Below are positions 7,282 to 14,437 of a DNA stretch of 33,257 nt, piece after piece. Each line of letters begins with the position of its first letter. Position 1 is the stretch's first letter. Origin of the DNA: T3Sed10-241 sp036796255 (GTDB lineage: Bacteria > Bacteroidota > Bacteroidia > Flavobacteriales_D > Cryomorphaceae). The stretch lies in the NCBI GenBank assembly GCA_036796255.1, contig DAIRDH010000039.1:1-33257 (forward strand), read 5' to 3'. The position numbers and the translations under genes are program-made. Below the pieces are notes generated by a model. That model ran no database searches. It saw only the letters and a list, made by a program, of their open reading frames with translations, and had not been told where the DNA came from.

Positions 7282-8496
7282 ATGTCAACAAGCACCATTT
7301 CGCACCTCGACCTCGACACTTTCTTTGTGTCGGTAGAGCGGCTTATGGACAGCCGGCTCAATGGGCGGCCCATCCTTATAGGCGGCGTGACTGACCGCGG
7401 CGTGGTGGCTTCGTGCAGCTACGAGGCGCGCAAGTACGGCATACACTCAGCCATGCCCATGCGGCAGGCGCGCGAGCTGTGCCCTGAGGCGGTGGTGATA
7501 CGCGGCAATTCGGCCAATTATTCAAAGTATTCGCAGCTCGTCACCGACATAATCCGCGACAGGGTGCCCATTTTCGAAAAGACCTCCATCGACGAGTTTT
7601 ATGTTGACCTTACGGGCATGGACAAGTTTTTTGGCTGCTTGCAGATAGCCAGCGAGCTGCGGCAGAGCATCATGAAGGAGAGCGGCTTGCCCATTTCCTT
7701 TGGCCTTTCGGCAAATAAGACCGTATCGAAGATTGCCACGGGACAGGCCAAGCCCAACAACCAGCTTTTTGTGCCCCATGGGGAGGAAAAACCTTTCCTG
7801 GCACCACTTTCCGTAAAGAAGATTCCCGGGGTGGGCAACAAGACTTTTCAAACCCTCTGCAACCTCGGCGTAAAGCAAATCAAAACGGTGCAGCAAATGC
7901 CCGAGGAGATGATGGAGCGCGTGCTGGGCAAGAACGGCCACTTCATTTGGCGCAAAGCCAATGGCATAGACCCCTCGCCAGTGGTGCCCTACAGCGAGCG
8001 CAAGAGCATCAGCACGGAGCGCACCTTCGACCGCGACACCACAGATATGGAAAAACTGCGCGGCATCCTCATCGCCATGGCCGAGAACCTCGCCTTCCAG
8101 CTGCGCCGCGGCCACAAGCTCAGCGCCTGCATCACCGTGAAGGTGCGCTACAGCGATTTTGACACCCGCACCCTGCAATGCCGCCTGCCTTATACCGCCG
8201 CCGACCACGTGATCATACCCCGCGTGAAAGAGATGTTTGAAAAGCTCTACAACCGCCGACTGCTGGTGCGCCTTATCGGGGTGCGCTTCAGCCACCTTGT
8301 GAGTGGGGGGCACCAGATAAGCCTCTTTGACGATACCGAGGAGATGGTAAACCTCTACCAGGCCATGGACAAGATGCGCGACAAGTATGGCGACCGCGCC
8401 GTGCTGCGCGCCACCGGCCTCGACGCCCGCACCATAGGCCGCAGCAATCCCTTCAACGGAGAGCCGCCGCCGCTGCTGGCCAACAGGAGGCAGTGA
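7282..8496 (+). CDS. dinB: Y-family DNA polymerase IV
   Basis: Low-fidelity translesion polymerase. With the start at 7282 (MSTSTISHLDLDTFF) the metal-binding Asp10 lies in the LDLDTFF motif, and Asp104/Glu105 in TSIDEFYVDLTG complete the catalytic site. YEARKYGIHSAMP is the conserved fingers motif and IPGVGNKTFQTLCNLG the helix-hairpin-helix of the thumb. A beta-clamp binding motif QISLF (345-349) occurs after the little-finger domain, followed by about 55 further residues, making 404 in all against about 350 for E. coli Pol IV. An in-frame ATG at 7240 would add 14 residues before the usual N-terminus and leave almost no leader from the candidate promoter. The LexA-like gene is 3 kb away, so shared SOS control is possible, but no operator common to both was found. 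Confidence 0.95.
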   Translation: MSTSTISHLDLDTFFVSVERLMDSRLNGRPILIGGVTDRGVVASCSYEARKYGIHSAMPMRQARELCPEAVVIRGNSANYSKYSQLVTDIIRDRVPIFEKTSIDEFYVDLTGMDKFFGCLQIASELRQSIMKESGLPISFGLSANKTVSKIATGQAKPNNQLFVPHGEEKPFLAPLSVKKIPGVGNKTFQTLCNLGVKQIKTVQQMPEEMMERVLGKNGHFIWRKANGIDPSPVVPYSERKSISTERTFDRDTTDMEKLRGILIAMAENLAFQLRRGHKLSACITVKVRYSDFDTRTLQCRLPYTAADHVIIPRVKEMFEKLYNRRLLVRLIGVRFSHLVSGGHQISLFDDTEEMVNLYQAMDKMRDKYGDRAVLRATGLDARTIGRSNPFNGEPPPLLANRRQ

Positions 8497-8528
8497 GTTG
8501 CTGCACCAATTAGGTGTTTTCGTAACCT

Positions 8529-8663
8529 CGCTGTCGCCACGCTCACAGCGTGGCGACTGACTACTTTATGTGGCCTCCGGCCACTATTCATTATTCTTGA
8601 ATTTCTGACAAACCGGCCAGAGGCCGAAGTAGGTGTCACCACGCCTCGGGCGTGGCGACAGCG
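8529..8663. repeat. Inverted pair of REP-like two-hairpin elements
   Basis: Left unit: hairpin GTCGCCACGCT-CAC-AGCGTGGCGAC (8533-8557), a CTACTT spacer, and hairpin GTGGCC-TCC-GGCCAC (8570-8584). Right unit is the same pattern in opposite orientation: CGGCC-AGA-GGCCG (8614-8626), AAGTAG, and TGTCACCACGCC-TCG-GGCGTGGCGACA (8634-8660, one A:C mismatch). The outer ends CGCTGTCGCCACGC (from 8529) and its complement ending at 8663 match. The units flank a 29-bp AT-rich core. They lie between the convergent dinB and DUF418 genes and could also act as a bidirectional terminator, though T-tracts are missing. Confidence 0.8.
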
Positions 8664-8677
8664 CGTATGGTAAATCT

Positions 8678-9940
8678 CTAGACTTTGGTTTCTATTTTCA
8701 CAATCTTCATAGGCTGCTTGCGGCCATAGGTAAGGCTGCGCCACAGCCATTCGAGCGGGCCAAAACGGTAGCGCGCCAGCCACCACCTGCTCAGGAATAT
8801 TTGCATGATGAAAATGCCCACGGTGAGCAGTATGCCCTGCCAGATGGCGATTTTGCCGAAAAGGCCCAGGCCATAGCCATGAAAAAGCAAGAGCGTGATA
8901 AGGCTGTGGCTTATGTAATTGGTTAGCGCCATGCGTCCCACCGGAGCGAGGTAAGTTTCCATAAAGCGCCTGTGGCCACCGTGGTAGCGCAGTACCATAA
9001 AAGCAACATAGCCCAGGCTCAGGAAGCTGCCACCAACGATGTGCATGGCGGTGGCAAAGGTGTACCAGCCACTGCTCTGATCGCCTGGAGGGGCCTGGTG
9101 CAGGGCATAGGCGTAAAGCACTGACAAGGGCAAGCCGATGAAGAGCCCGAGCCTTAAGGCTTTTCGCCAAAAGGGAATGTGCTCTTGGTAATGGCTTATC
9201 AGTCCGCGCTTAGCAGCGATAAAACCCAGCAGAAACATCGCCAATACGGTGGGATAGAAAAAGAACACGCCCGGCAGCAAGGCCAGGTACTCCTGCCAGC
9301 GTATGCGGATGGTGTCGCCATAGCTGCCAGAACTGTAAGCTTCATAAGCGCTCTGGTAGAGGGCATAAGTTTGCTCACGGCCCTGCTCAAGACTCGCCTG
9401 TGTGGCGTCCTGCGATTCGGGCGACATGCCCGCCATGAGCACAACACCGTACAGCAGCGCACCCAATACGATGGGCAGCAGGGCAAAGCCAATGGCCCAG
9501 CGCAGCTGCTTGCGCTCCGTACTGTTGCGAAAGGCGAGCAAGATAAAACCAAAAGAGGCATAAAACACAAGGATGTCGCCCGCCCAGAGGAAGTGCACAT
9601 GGGCCAGACCAAACAGAAAGAGAAACACCAGGCGGCGTCTGAAGAGCCGCAGGTTGTCATCAGGAGTGCCCGAGGGCTTGTGCAGAAATATGTAAAAGCC
9701 AAATCCGAAAAGGGCTGAGAAGAGCACGTAAAACTTGCCCTCAAAAAAGACTTTGATGATGGCCTCGGCTATCAGGTCGGGGATTGATTCGGCGGTGCTG
9801 AGGTTGAGCAATACGTTGCTCATGGGGCCGTACATCAGTGGCATATTGGCCATGAGGATGCCAAAAATGGCAAGGCCACGGAGGGCGTCAATGAGCTGTA
9901 AGCGCTCGCGTACAAGTAGGGGGCTGCTGCTGGTTGACAT
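8678..9940 (-). CDS. DUF418 family integral membrane protein
   Basis: The 420-residue protein opens with RLQLIDALRGLAIFGILMANMPLM, the typical N-terminus of DUF418 proteins (YeiB-like), and ends with the DUF418 domain including GRMALTNYISHSLITLLLFHGYGLGLFG and the terminal PLEWLWRSLTYG, both family hallmarks. About eight to ten hydrophobic helices are spread along the chain. Family members are inner-membrane proteins of unknown function, distantly related to acyltransferase-3-like membrane proteins. The ATG at 9940 puts the first helix at the expected distance. It is a single leftward gene with no partner on the same strand. Nothing in the sequence gives a substrate. Confidence 0.92.
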   Translation of the reverse strand: MSTSSSPLLVRERLQLIDALRGLAIFGILMANMPLMYGPMSNVLLNLSTAESIPDLIAEAIIKVFFEGKFYVLFSALFGFGFYIFLHKPSGTPDDNLRLFRRRLVFLFLFGLAHVHFLWAGDILVFYASFGFILLAFRNSTERKQLRWAIGFALLPIVLGALLYGVVLMAGMSPESQDATQASLEQGREQTYALYQSAYEAYSSGSYGDTIRIRWQEYLALLPGVFFFYPTVLAMFLLGFIAAKRGLISHYQEHIPFWRKALRLGLFIGLPLSVLYAYALHQAPPGDQSSGWYTFATAMHIVGGSFLSLGYVAFMVLRYHGGHRRFMETYLAPVGRMALTNYISHSLITLLLFHGYGLGLFGKIAIWQGILLTVGIFIMQIFLSRWWLARYRFGPLEWLWRSLTYGRKQPMKIVKIETKV

Positions 9941-10153
9941 GCTGGGAGGGCTTTAATGATTGCAGCAAATATATGCTGAAAGTTGGTGCGCCGAAAGCTT
10001 AAATGTGATGAGTGGTTTTTGGGCTTATACCGGACTGAGGTTTACAGCATTTTCGTCCTTCAAAGATAAAATCACCCGAATGGATGACCGACTCCGTCAA
10101 TGAGAAGCGCAAATTTGTATTGTTCAATTAAAGCAACCCAAATACTCCGCGCC

Positions 10154-10660
10154 ATGAAAGTAAAAAGCCCATCCTTCCGCAAAATATCCAGAAGTCAAAC
10201 CTTATTTGTTTTGATTGTCTTCAGTGTGTGCTCAGCACAATCTATCACCGCACAAACTGCCGAATTGGCAAGTGATTCGGCCATACATCTGGCGTACAGC
10301 GATGCTGAAGAAACTTCAACTAAGACTGAGGTCTCAGTAAGCAAGGCTGCTAAGGTCACCATGAAGCCATACCTCGCAGCTGGCGCCGGATACAGAGATA
10401 TCAACCAGTATTTCGAGAAATCAATGCGCTATCCTGATGAGGCCCGCATGCGTGGTGAAGGCGGGGTGGTAAGGGTACAATTTGACATCATGGCCAACGG
10501 CGAAATTACCAACATTGATGTGCTGGATACAGCACAAGCCTCCCTTGCTGAAGAAGCACTGCGTCTGGTGGAAAACATGCCGCACTGGCAGCCGGCTTAC
10601 GCGGGAAGCGTCCCCGTAAAGACCCGTCATCAGGTCAATGTAAAATTTTCATTGCGTTAG
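10154..10660 (+). CDS. Exported TonB C-terminal-domain protein
   Basis: The start at 10154 gives MKVKSPSFRKISRSQTLFVLIVFSVCSAQSITAQ, a signal peptide or signal anchor, followed by a disordered stretch and a TonB_C domain (about residues 80-167: YFEKSMRYPDEARMRGEGGVVRVQFDIMANGEI, then EEALRLVENMPHWQPA and PVKTRHQVNVKFSL). TonB links the proton-motive force to outer-membrane receptors. Here the Pro-rich periplasmic spacer is missing and the protein has only 168 residues. If the leader is cleaved, it is a free periplasmic TonB_C module, a form common in Bacteroidota, and not a normal energy transducer. No ExbB/ExbD or receptor is adjacent. The in-frame ATG at 10100 would put 18 residues before the signal and is not preferred. 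Confidence 0.85.
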   Translation: MKVKSPSFRKISRSQTLFVLIVFSVCSAQSITAQTAELASDSAIHLAYSDAEETSTKTEVSVSKAAKVTMKPYLAAGAGYRDINQYFEKSMRYPDEARMRGEGGVVRVQFDIMANGEITNIDVLDTAQASLAEEALRLVENMPHWQPAYAGSVPVKTRHQVNVKFSLR

Positions 10661-10693
10661 TTGTTGGTGTAGCCCATGCTATACTGCGAAGGA

Positions 10694-10717
10694 GAAACCC
10701 GCCAATTGGTGGGTTTC
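10694..10717 (+). terminator. Hairpin after the TonB_C gene
   Basis: GAAACCCGCC (10694-10703), loop AATT, GGTGGGTTTC (10708-10717) with one G:T pair. The following TTGCTTC is only a weak T-tract. Confidence 0.6.
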
Positions 10718-10849
10718 TTGCTTCAATGCACCAGGCAAGCAGGGCTCTTGATTCAAGCAGAACCAAGGGTCGCCGATATTTAGGTTTGAATAAAATAAGG
10801 CCAGGCTTTGTCATATTTTATTATCTTCAGCCTATCCAATCAATAGACC

Positions 10850-12733
10850 ATGAGTCGCATAGCCACACTTTTGGCCATCCTATCGGCTTGGAGCCTTCAG
10901 GCCCAAAGCTACACTGCCGAAGACAGTGTGGAGATTCAGCAAGCGCTCAGGGCTACCTACTTTATAGAGGCTGACAATCCCGAAGCGGCGCTGAAGCGCT
11001 ATGACAGCCTGCACGCAGTGAGTTTAGAAAAGGGCTACCTCATAGGCGCCGGGCGTGGCCGCATGTACAAGGCCATTGTGCTCAATGACATGGGGCAATA
11101 CGAAGAGGCCATTGGTCTATATGAGCAGGCCTTGCCATATTTTTACAAAGCGCAATTTGTGGCGGGCATAGCGGGCACGCACAACAATATGGGTGTGAGC
11201 TATAACCTGCAGGGGCAGCTCGACAGCGCGGCAACCCATTACCTGAAGGCCATATACCACTACAATCAGCTGGGCGATACCAATATGCGTATTATTATGC
11301 AGGGCAATGCCGGTGGCATATTTATGGAACTAGACCGCTTTGACAAAGCCGGCAATTATTTTGACGAAGCCTTGGAGCTTGCACTCCTCTATGGTGACTC
11401 GGTGCGCCTTGCCGATGCATATATCAACAAGGGCTATCTGGCAGTGCGCACATCCCATTTTGCGGAAGCAGAAACCTACTACGACAAGGCCTTGCAAATA
11501 GGCCTGGAGATTGAAAATGCCTACATCACCTACCTGGCAGCCAACAACAAATCAGACCTTTACTACCAGAATGAGCAGTGGCAGAAGGCCCTGGAGTATG
11601 CCCGACTCGCTTTGCAGGAGGCGAGACTCAACGAAAATCCATTTCACCTCGTGAACGCGCTCAATAATTTGGGCTTACGCTATGTCAAAATCAATAATCC
11701 CGACAGCGCAGTGATCGTGCTGAAAGAATCAATTGCACTTGCCACTGAGCTGGGTCAGCAGGGACTCATCGCCGATGGACACTTATACCTGGCTGAAGCT
11801 TACGCCAAATTGGGCAATTTTGCAGAAGCATACCAACACTCAGACAAGCACCGGATTTTTGCCGAAGCCATGCTCAAGGAGCGACAGAGCGAAGTGGTCG
11901 CAGAGCTTGAAACGAAGTACCAAACGGAGCGTAAGGACCGTGAAATTGCAGAGAAAAGTCTGGGTATTGCAGTTGCTGAAGCGAAAGCCGAGCGGCAAAG
12001 AATATGGCTAATTCTTGTGATGGGTGCCTTAATTGTGCTACTCGTGATCAGCCTGTCATATTACCGCAGCAGCAGGCACAAGGCAAAATTGCAGGAAGAA
12101 CGCATGCTACGCGCCGAGCAAGAGCAAGCGGTGGAGCAACTCAAGGCCAGGATGGATGGCGAGGAGCGTGAGCGAAAGCGACTGGCCCGGGAGCTACACG
12201 ATGGCATTGGGGGGCAACTGGCCATGATCAGGGCGCAACTGCGCAATGGCAATGGGCAGAACGAAGTGGCCTTGGCCTTGCAAAATACCGATGCAGAAGT
12301 GCGACGCATTGCCCATAACCTCATGCCCGAAATATTGGTGAAGCACGGCCTGCGCAAAGCGCTGGAGGCATTTGCAGAGCAGTGCGATGGCGCTCCCTAT
12401 CCTGTAGATTTTGAATGGCTCGGTAATGATGCCCCATTGGAAGTCGATACGGCATTGGTGATTTACCGCAGTGTGCAAGAGTTGGTGAAAAACGCCATCA
12501 AGCACGCTGAACCTCAGCGCATTTTTGTTCAGGTAATATGCAATGAGGAGACTATTTATCTCACTGTTGAAGACGATGGCAAAGGGATGGATGATAAGGC
12601 AGTAGAAGGCATGGGCTTGAACAATGTCCGGGAGCGACTCCGCACCGTGGGTGGTGCACTTGAAATGCAGAGCAATAACGAAAGCGGAACTTCGGCGGTG
12701 GTAAATATTCCAATAAAAACGTTAGCAATATGA
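10850..12733 (+). CDS. TPR-containing sensor histidine kinase, NarL/HisKA_3 type
   Basis: Membrane sensor kinase of 627 residues. A signal peptide (1-19, ending SLQAQ) exports a periplasmic region of about six to seven tetratricopeptide repeats (about 30-340, for example AGTHNNMGVSYNLQGQLDSAATHYLKAI). A coiled coil (345-384) leads into one transmembrane helix (385-404) and a second coiled coil. The dimerisation domain carries the phosphoacceptor His450 in ERKRLARELHDGIGGQL. The ATPase domain has Asn548 in QELVKNAIKHA, EDDGKGM (575-580) and GMGLNNVRERL (587-597). This layout is typical of Bacteroidota kinases that feed LuxR-type regulators. The stop overlaps the start of the regulator gene by ATGA, so the two are translationally coupled. 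The signal sensed is unknown. Confidence 0.94.
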   Translation: MSRIATLLAILSAWSLQAQSYTAEDSVEIQQALRATYFIEADNPEAALKRYDSLHAVSLEKGYLIGAGRGRMYKAIVLNDMGQYEEAIGLYEQALPYFYKAQFVAGIAGTHNNMGVSYNLQGQLDSAATHYLKAIYHYNQLGDTNMRIIMQGNAGGIFMELDRFDKAGNYFDEALELALLYGDSVRLADAYINKGYLAVRTSHFAEAETYYDKALQIGLEIENAYITYLAANNKSDLYYQNEQWQKALEYARLALQEARLNENPFHLVNALNNLGLRYVKINNPDSAVIVLKESIALATELGQQGLIADGHLYLAEAYAKLGNFAEAYQHSDKHRIFAEAMLKERQSEVVAELETKYQTERKDREIAEKSLGIAVAEAKAERQRIWLILVMGALIVLLVISLSYYRSSRHKAKLQEERMLRAEQEQAVEQLKARMDGEERERKRLARELHDGIGGQLAMIRAQLRNGNGQNEVALALQNTDAEVRRIAHNLMPEILVKHGLRKALEAFAEQCDGAPYPVDFEWLGNDAPLEVDTALVIYRSVQELVKNAIKHAEPQRIFVQVICNEETIYLTVEDDGKGMDDKAVEGMGLNNVRERLRTVGGALEMQSNNESGTSAVVNIPIKTLAI

Positions 12734-13350
12734 TACAGGTAGGCCTCACAGACGATCATGAAGTGGTGCGCAGAGGGATTACTGACATGCTTGAATCGAG
12801 TGAGGTGCTTGAGGTGAGGCATTGCTGGAGCACAGCAAAAGAAACCATGGAGGGCATACCCACTTCGGGAATTGATGTGCTGCTGCTCGATATCAACCTG
12901 CCCGACCTGCAGGGCGATCAACTCTGTGCGAGAATAAAACTGCATTGGCCATCGCTCAAAATCATAGGCTTGTCTACTTTTGATCAATCGGTAGTAGTAA
13001 AGGATCTCATGGATGCCGGCGCTTCCGGTTACCTCACCAAAGAAGCTTCACTTGAGGACATCGAGCAGGCCGTTGCTACAGTGATGCGCGGCGAACAGTA
13101 CCTTGCTGAGGACATTCAGAAGCGATTTGACAAAATGGATGCCGAATCGCGCGCCGTACGCCTCACACGAAGAGAAGAAGACATTCTCAAATTGATCTCC
13201 AACGAGATGACGACAAAGGAGATTGCCGATAAACTCAACCTTTCAGAGAAGACTGTGGAAAGCCATCGCAGCCACCTTTTCCAGAAACTCGGGGTGCGCA
13301 ACATTGCCGGTCTTGTCCGCGAGGCCATCCTTCGGGGCTATGTGTCGTAA
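12730..13350 (+). CDS. NarL/FixJ-family response regulator
   Basis: Receiver domain (1-120) with acidic pocket Asp8-Asp9, phosphoacceptor Asp54 in VLLLDINLPD, and Lys104 in GYLTKEAS. A C-terminal LuxR-type helix-turn-helix (about 144-202) contains LTRREEDILKLISNEMTTKEIADKLNLSEKTVESHRSHLFQKLGVRN, the standard motif. It is a cytoplasmic DNA-binding protein activated by the kinase encoded just upstream, with which its start codon overlaps (ATGA). Target genes cannot be inferred, though the small membrane protein downstream lies on the same strand 137 bp away. Confidence 0.95.
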   Translation: MIQVGLTDDHEVVRRGITDMLESSEVLEVRHCWSTAKETMEGIPTSGIDVLLLDINLPDLQGDQLCARIKLHWPSLKIIGLSTFDQSVVVKDLMDAGASGYLTKEASLEDIEQAVATVMRGEQYLAEDIQKRFDKMDAESRAVRLTRREEDILKLISNEMTTKEIADKLNLSEKTVESHRSHLFQKLGVRNIAGLVREAILRGYVS

Positions 13351-13408
13351 TGTTTGTAAACCTCCTGCAATCTCAAGTGGTTCTTGTTGATTTAGGAATC
13401 AAACCGTG

Positions 13409-13420
13409 CCAAAATTTTGG
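13409..13420. promoter_or_regulatory. 12-bp perfect palindrome
   Basis: CCAAAATTTTGG lies in the 137 bp between the response regulator gene and the small membrane-protein gene. It may be a regulator binding site; being AT-rich, chance is a fair alternative. Confidence 0.2.
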
Positions 13421-13487
13421 TTCTGCCATTCTGCGAGGCTAACTTCGTCACTGTTGAACCGATTCAACATATGACTGTTTCCCTGAT

Positions 13488-14069
13488 ATGAAATACTTCC
13501 TGGCCCTTGCACTTCTCCTTATCGCTGGCGATTTTGCCTATGGTCAAAGCCTCGATGAGGCCTTTGATCAGGAGGTACGCTTCCGCAAAACGGGCATGAC
13601 CGTGCTCGGCTCATGGGCGGTGGTAAACATTGCCGGCGGGCTGGCACTCCGCGGAAATACAGTGGGCCGAGAGCGCTACTTTCATGAAATGAATGCCATA
13701 TGGAATGGGGTGAACCTCGGCATTGCAGCCCTCGGGTACATTGGGGCATCCAGGCTTGCCATGCCGGCAGATGCTTTTGGGCTGTACCAGGAGCAAGTCA
13801 GTTTGGATAAGACTTTGCTTTTCAATGCAGGTCTAGATCTGGGCTATGTTGCCGCCGGGCTTTGGATGACGGAGCGCTCCAAAAACACCGACAACAATCC
13901 CGAGCGCTGGAAAGGTTATGGACAAGCAGTGATGCTGCAAGGCGCATTTTTGTTTGTTTTTGATGTGGTGATGGTACTGCTGCATGAAAAAATCGACGTG
14001 CCGTCGTGCATTAGTTTTGGGATCAGGCCGGGAGCGCCTGATTTTATTGGTTTTAGCATGGTGTTTTGA
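13488..14069 (+). CDS. Small membrane protein, possibly DUF6992-like
   Basis: A 193-residue protein with a signal peptide (MKYFLALALLLIAGDFAYGQ) and about four further hydrophobic segments (around 37-55, 72-90, 108-125, 145-165). The pattern ERYFHEMNAIWNGVNLGIAALGYIGASR, followed by a Lys-Thr-Leu-LFNAGLDLGYVAAG segment and a QGAFLFVFDVVMVLLHE helix, resembles a Bacteroidota membrane-protein family that I recall as DUF6992; the assignment is from memory. No enzymatic motif is visible. It follows the two-component genes on the same strand but with 137 bp of spacing, so co-transcription is uncertain. It ends before two hairpins at 14105-14205. Confidence 0.7.
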   Translation: MKYFLALALLLIAGDFAYGQSLDEAFDQEVRFRKTGMTVLGSWAVVNIAGGLALRGNTVGRERYFHEMNAIWNGVNLGIAALGYIGASRLAMPADAFGLYQEQVSLDKTLLFNAGLDLGYVAAGLWMTERSKNTDNNPERWKGYGQAVMLQGAFLFVFDVVMVLLHEKIDVPSCISFGIRPGAPDFIGFSMVF

Positions 14070-14104
14070 TACCCGTTAGAGAGCGGTGCTGGTATCATGC
14101 AAAA

Positions 14105-14142
14105 GGAGAGGTGTGATTATTCCCATACATCTCCACTTTTTT
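14105..14142 (+). terminator. Terminator after the small membrane-protein gene
   Basis: GGAGAGGTGTG (14105-14115) pairs with CATACATCTCC (14124-14134) with one mismatch and one G:T pair, followed by six T at 14137-14142. Confidence 0.55.
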
Positions 14143-14174
14143 CAATCACTCAAACAAAAAATTTTAACCCTCAA

Positions 14175-14205
14175 AAAACCCACATCATATTGAGACGTGG
14201 GTTTT
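14175..14205. terminator. Second hairpin upstream of dnaE
   Basis: AAAACCCAC (14175-14183) and GTGGGTTTT (14197-14205) form a perfect 9-bp stem with a 13-nt loop. A/T ends on both sides give it the look of a bidirectional terminator. Confidence 0.6.
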
Positions 14206-14404
14206 CGGCTGCTTTTATAATCCGGCTAAGCGTCGGAAGGGGGTGATTGAATTCTTTGTGCGCTTGATTTGATATAAAGTTCTCAAATTGAGATGTTGAA
14301 TGTAGCAAAATATTTCGAAAACCGAAACAATTCTCCCTCCGAATTTGACCGACTTCAGTTATCATTTCTTATGAACAGCCGGCCAAAAAGGCTTTGAAAA
14401 TCGG

Positions 14405-14412
14405 TACTTTTG
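14405..14412 (+). promoter_or_regulatory. Candidate -7 element for dnaE
   Basis: TACTTTTG matches TAnnTTTG exactly, 25 bp before the dnaE ATG. No clear -33 TTG is found at the normal distance. Confidence 0.35.
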
Positions 14413-14437
14413 AGATCCGCCAAAAAGCCGTCCAGAT

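Larger units (their letters stand above)
14070..14437. other. Intergenic region upstream of dnaE
   Basis: These 368 bp hold two hairpins near the left end and a candidate dnaE -7 element at the right end. The AT-rich middle (about 14210-14400) shows nothing I can name. A 64-codon open frame on the minus strand (14171-14365) reads through the second hairpin and resembles no family. Confidence 0.6.

Noticed and set aside
14171..14365. 64-codon minus-strand frame upstream of dnaE
   Set aside because: Reads through a perfect hairpin and has no similarity I can recognise.
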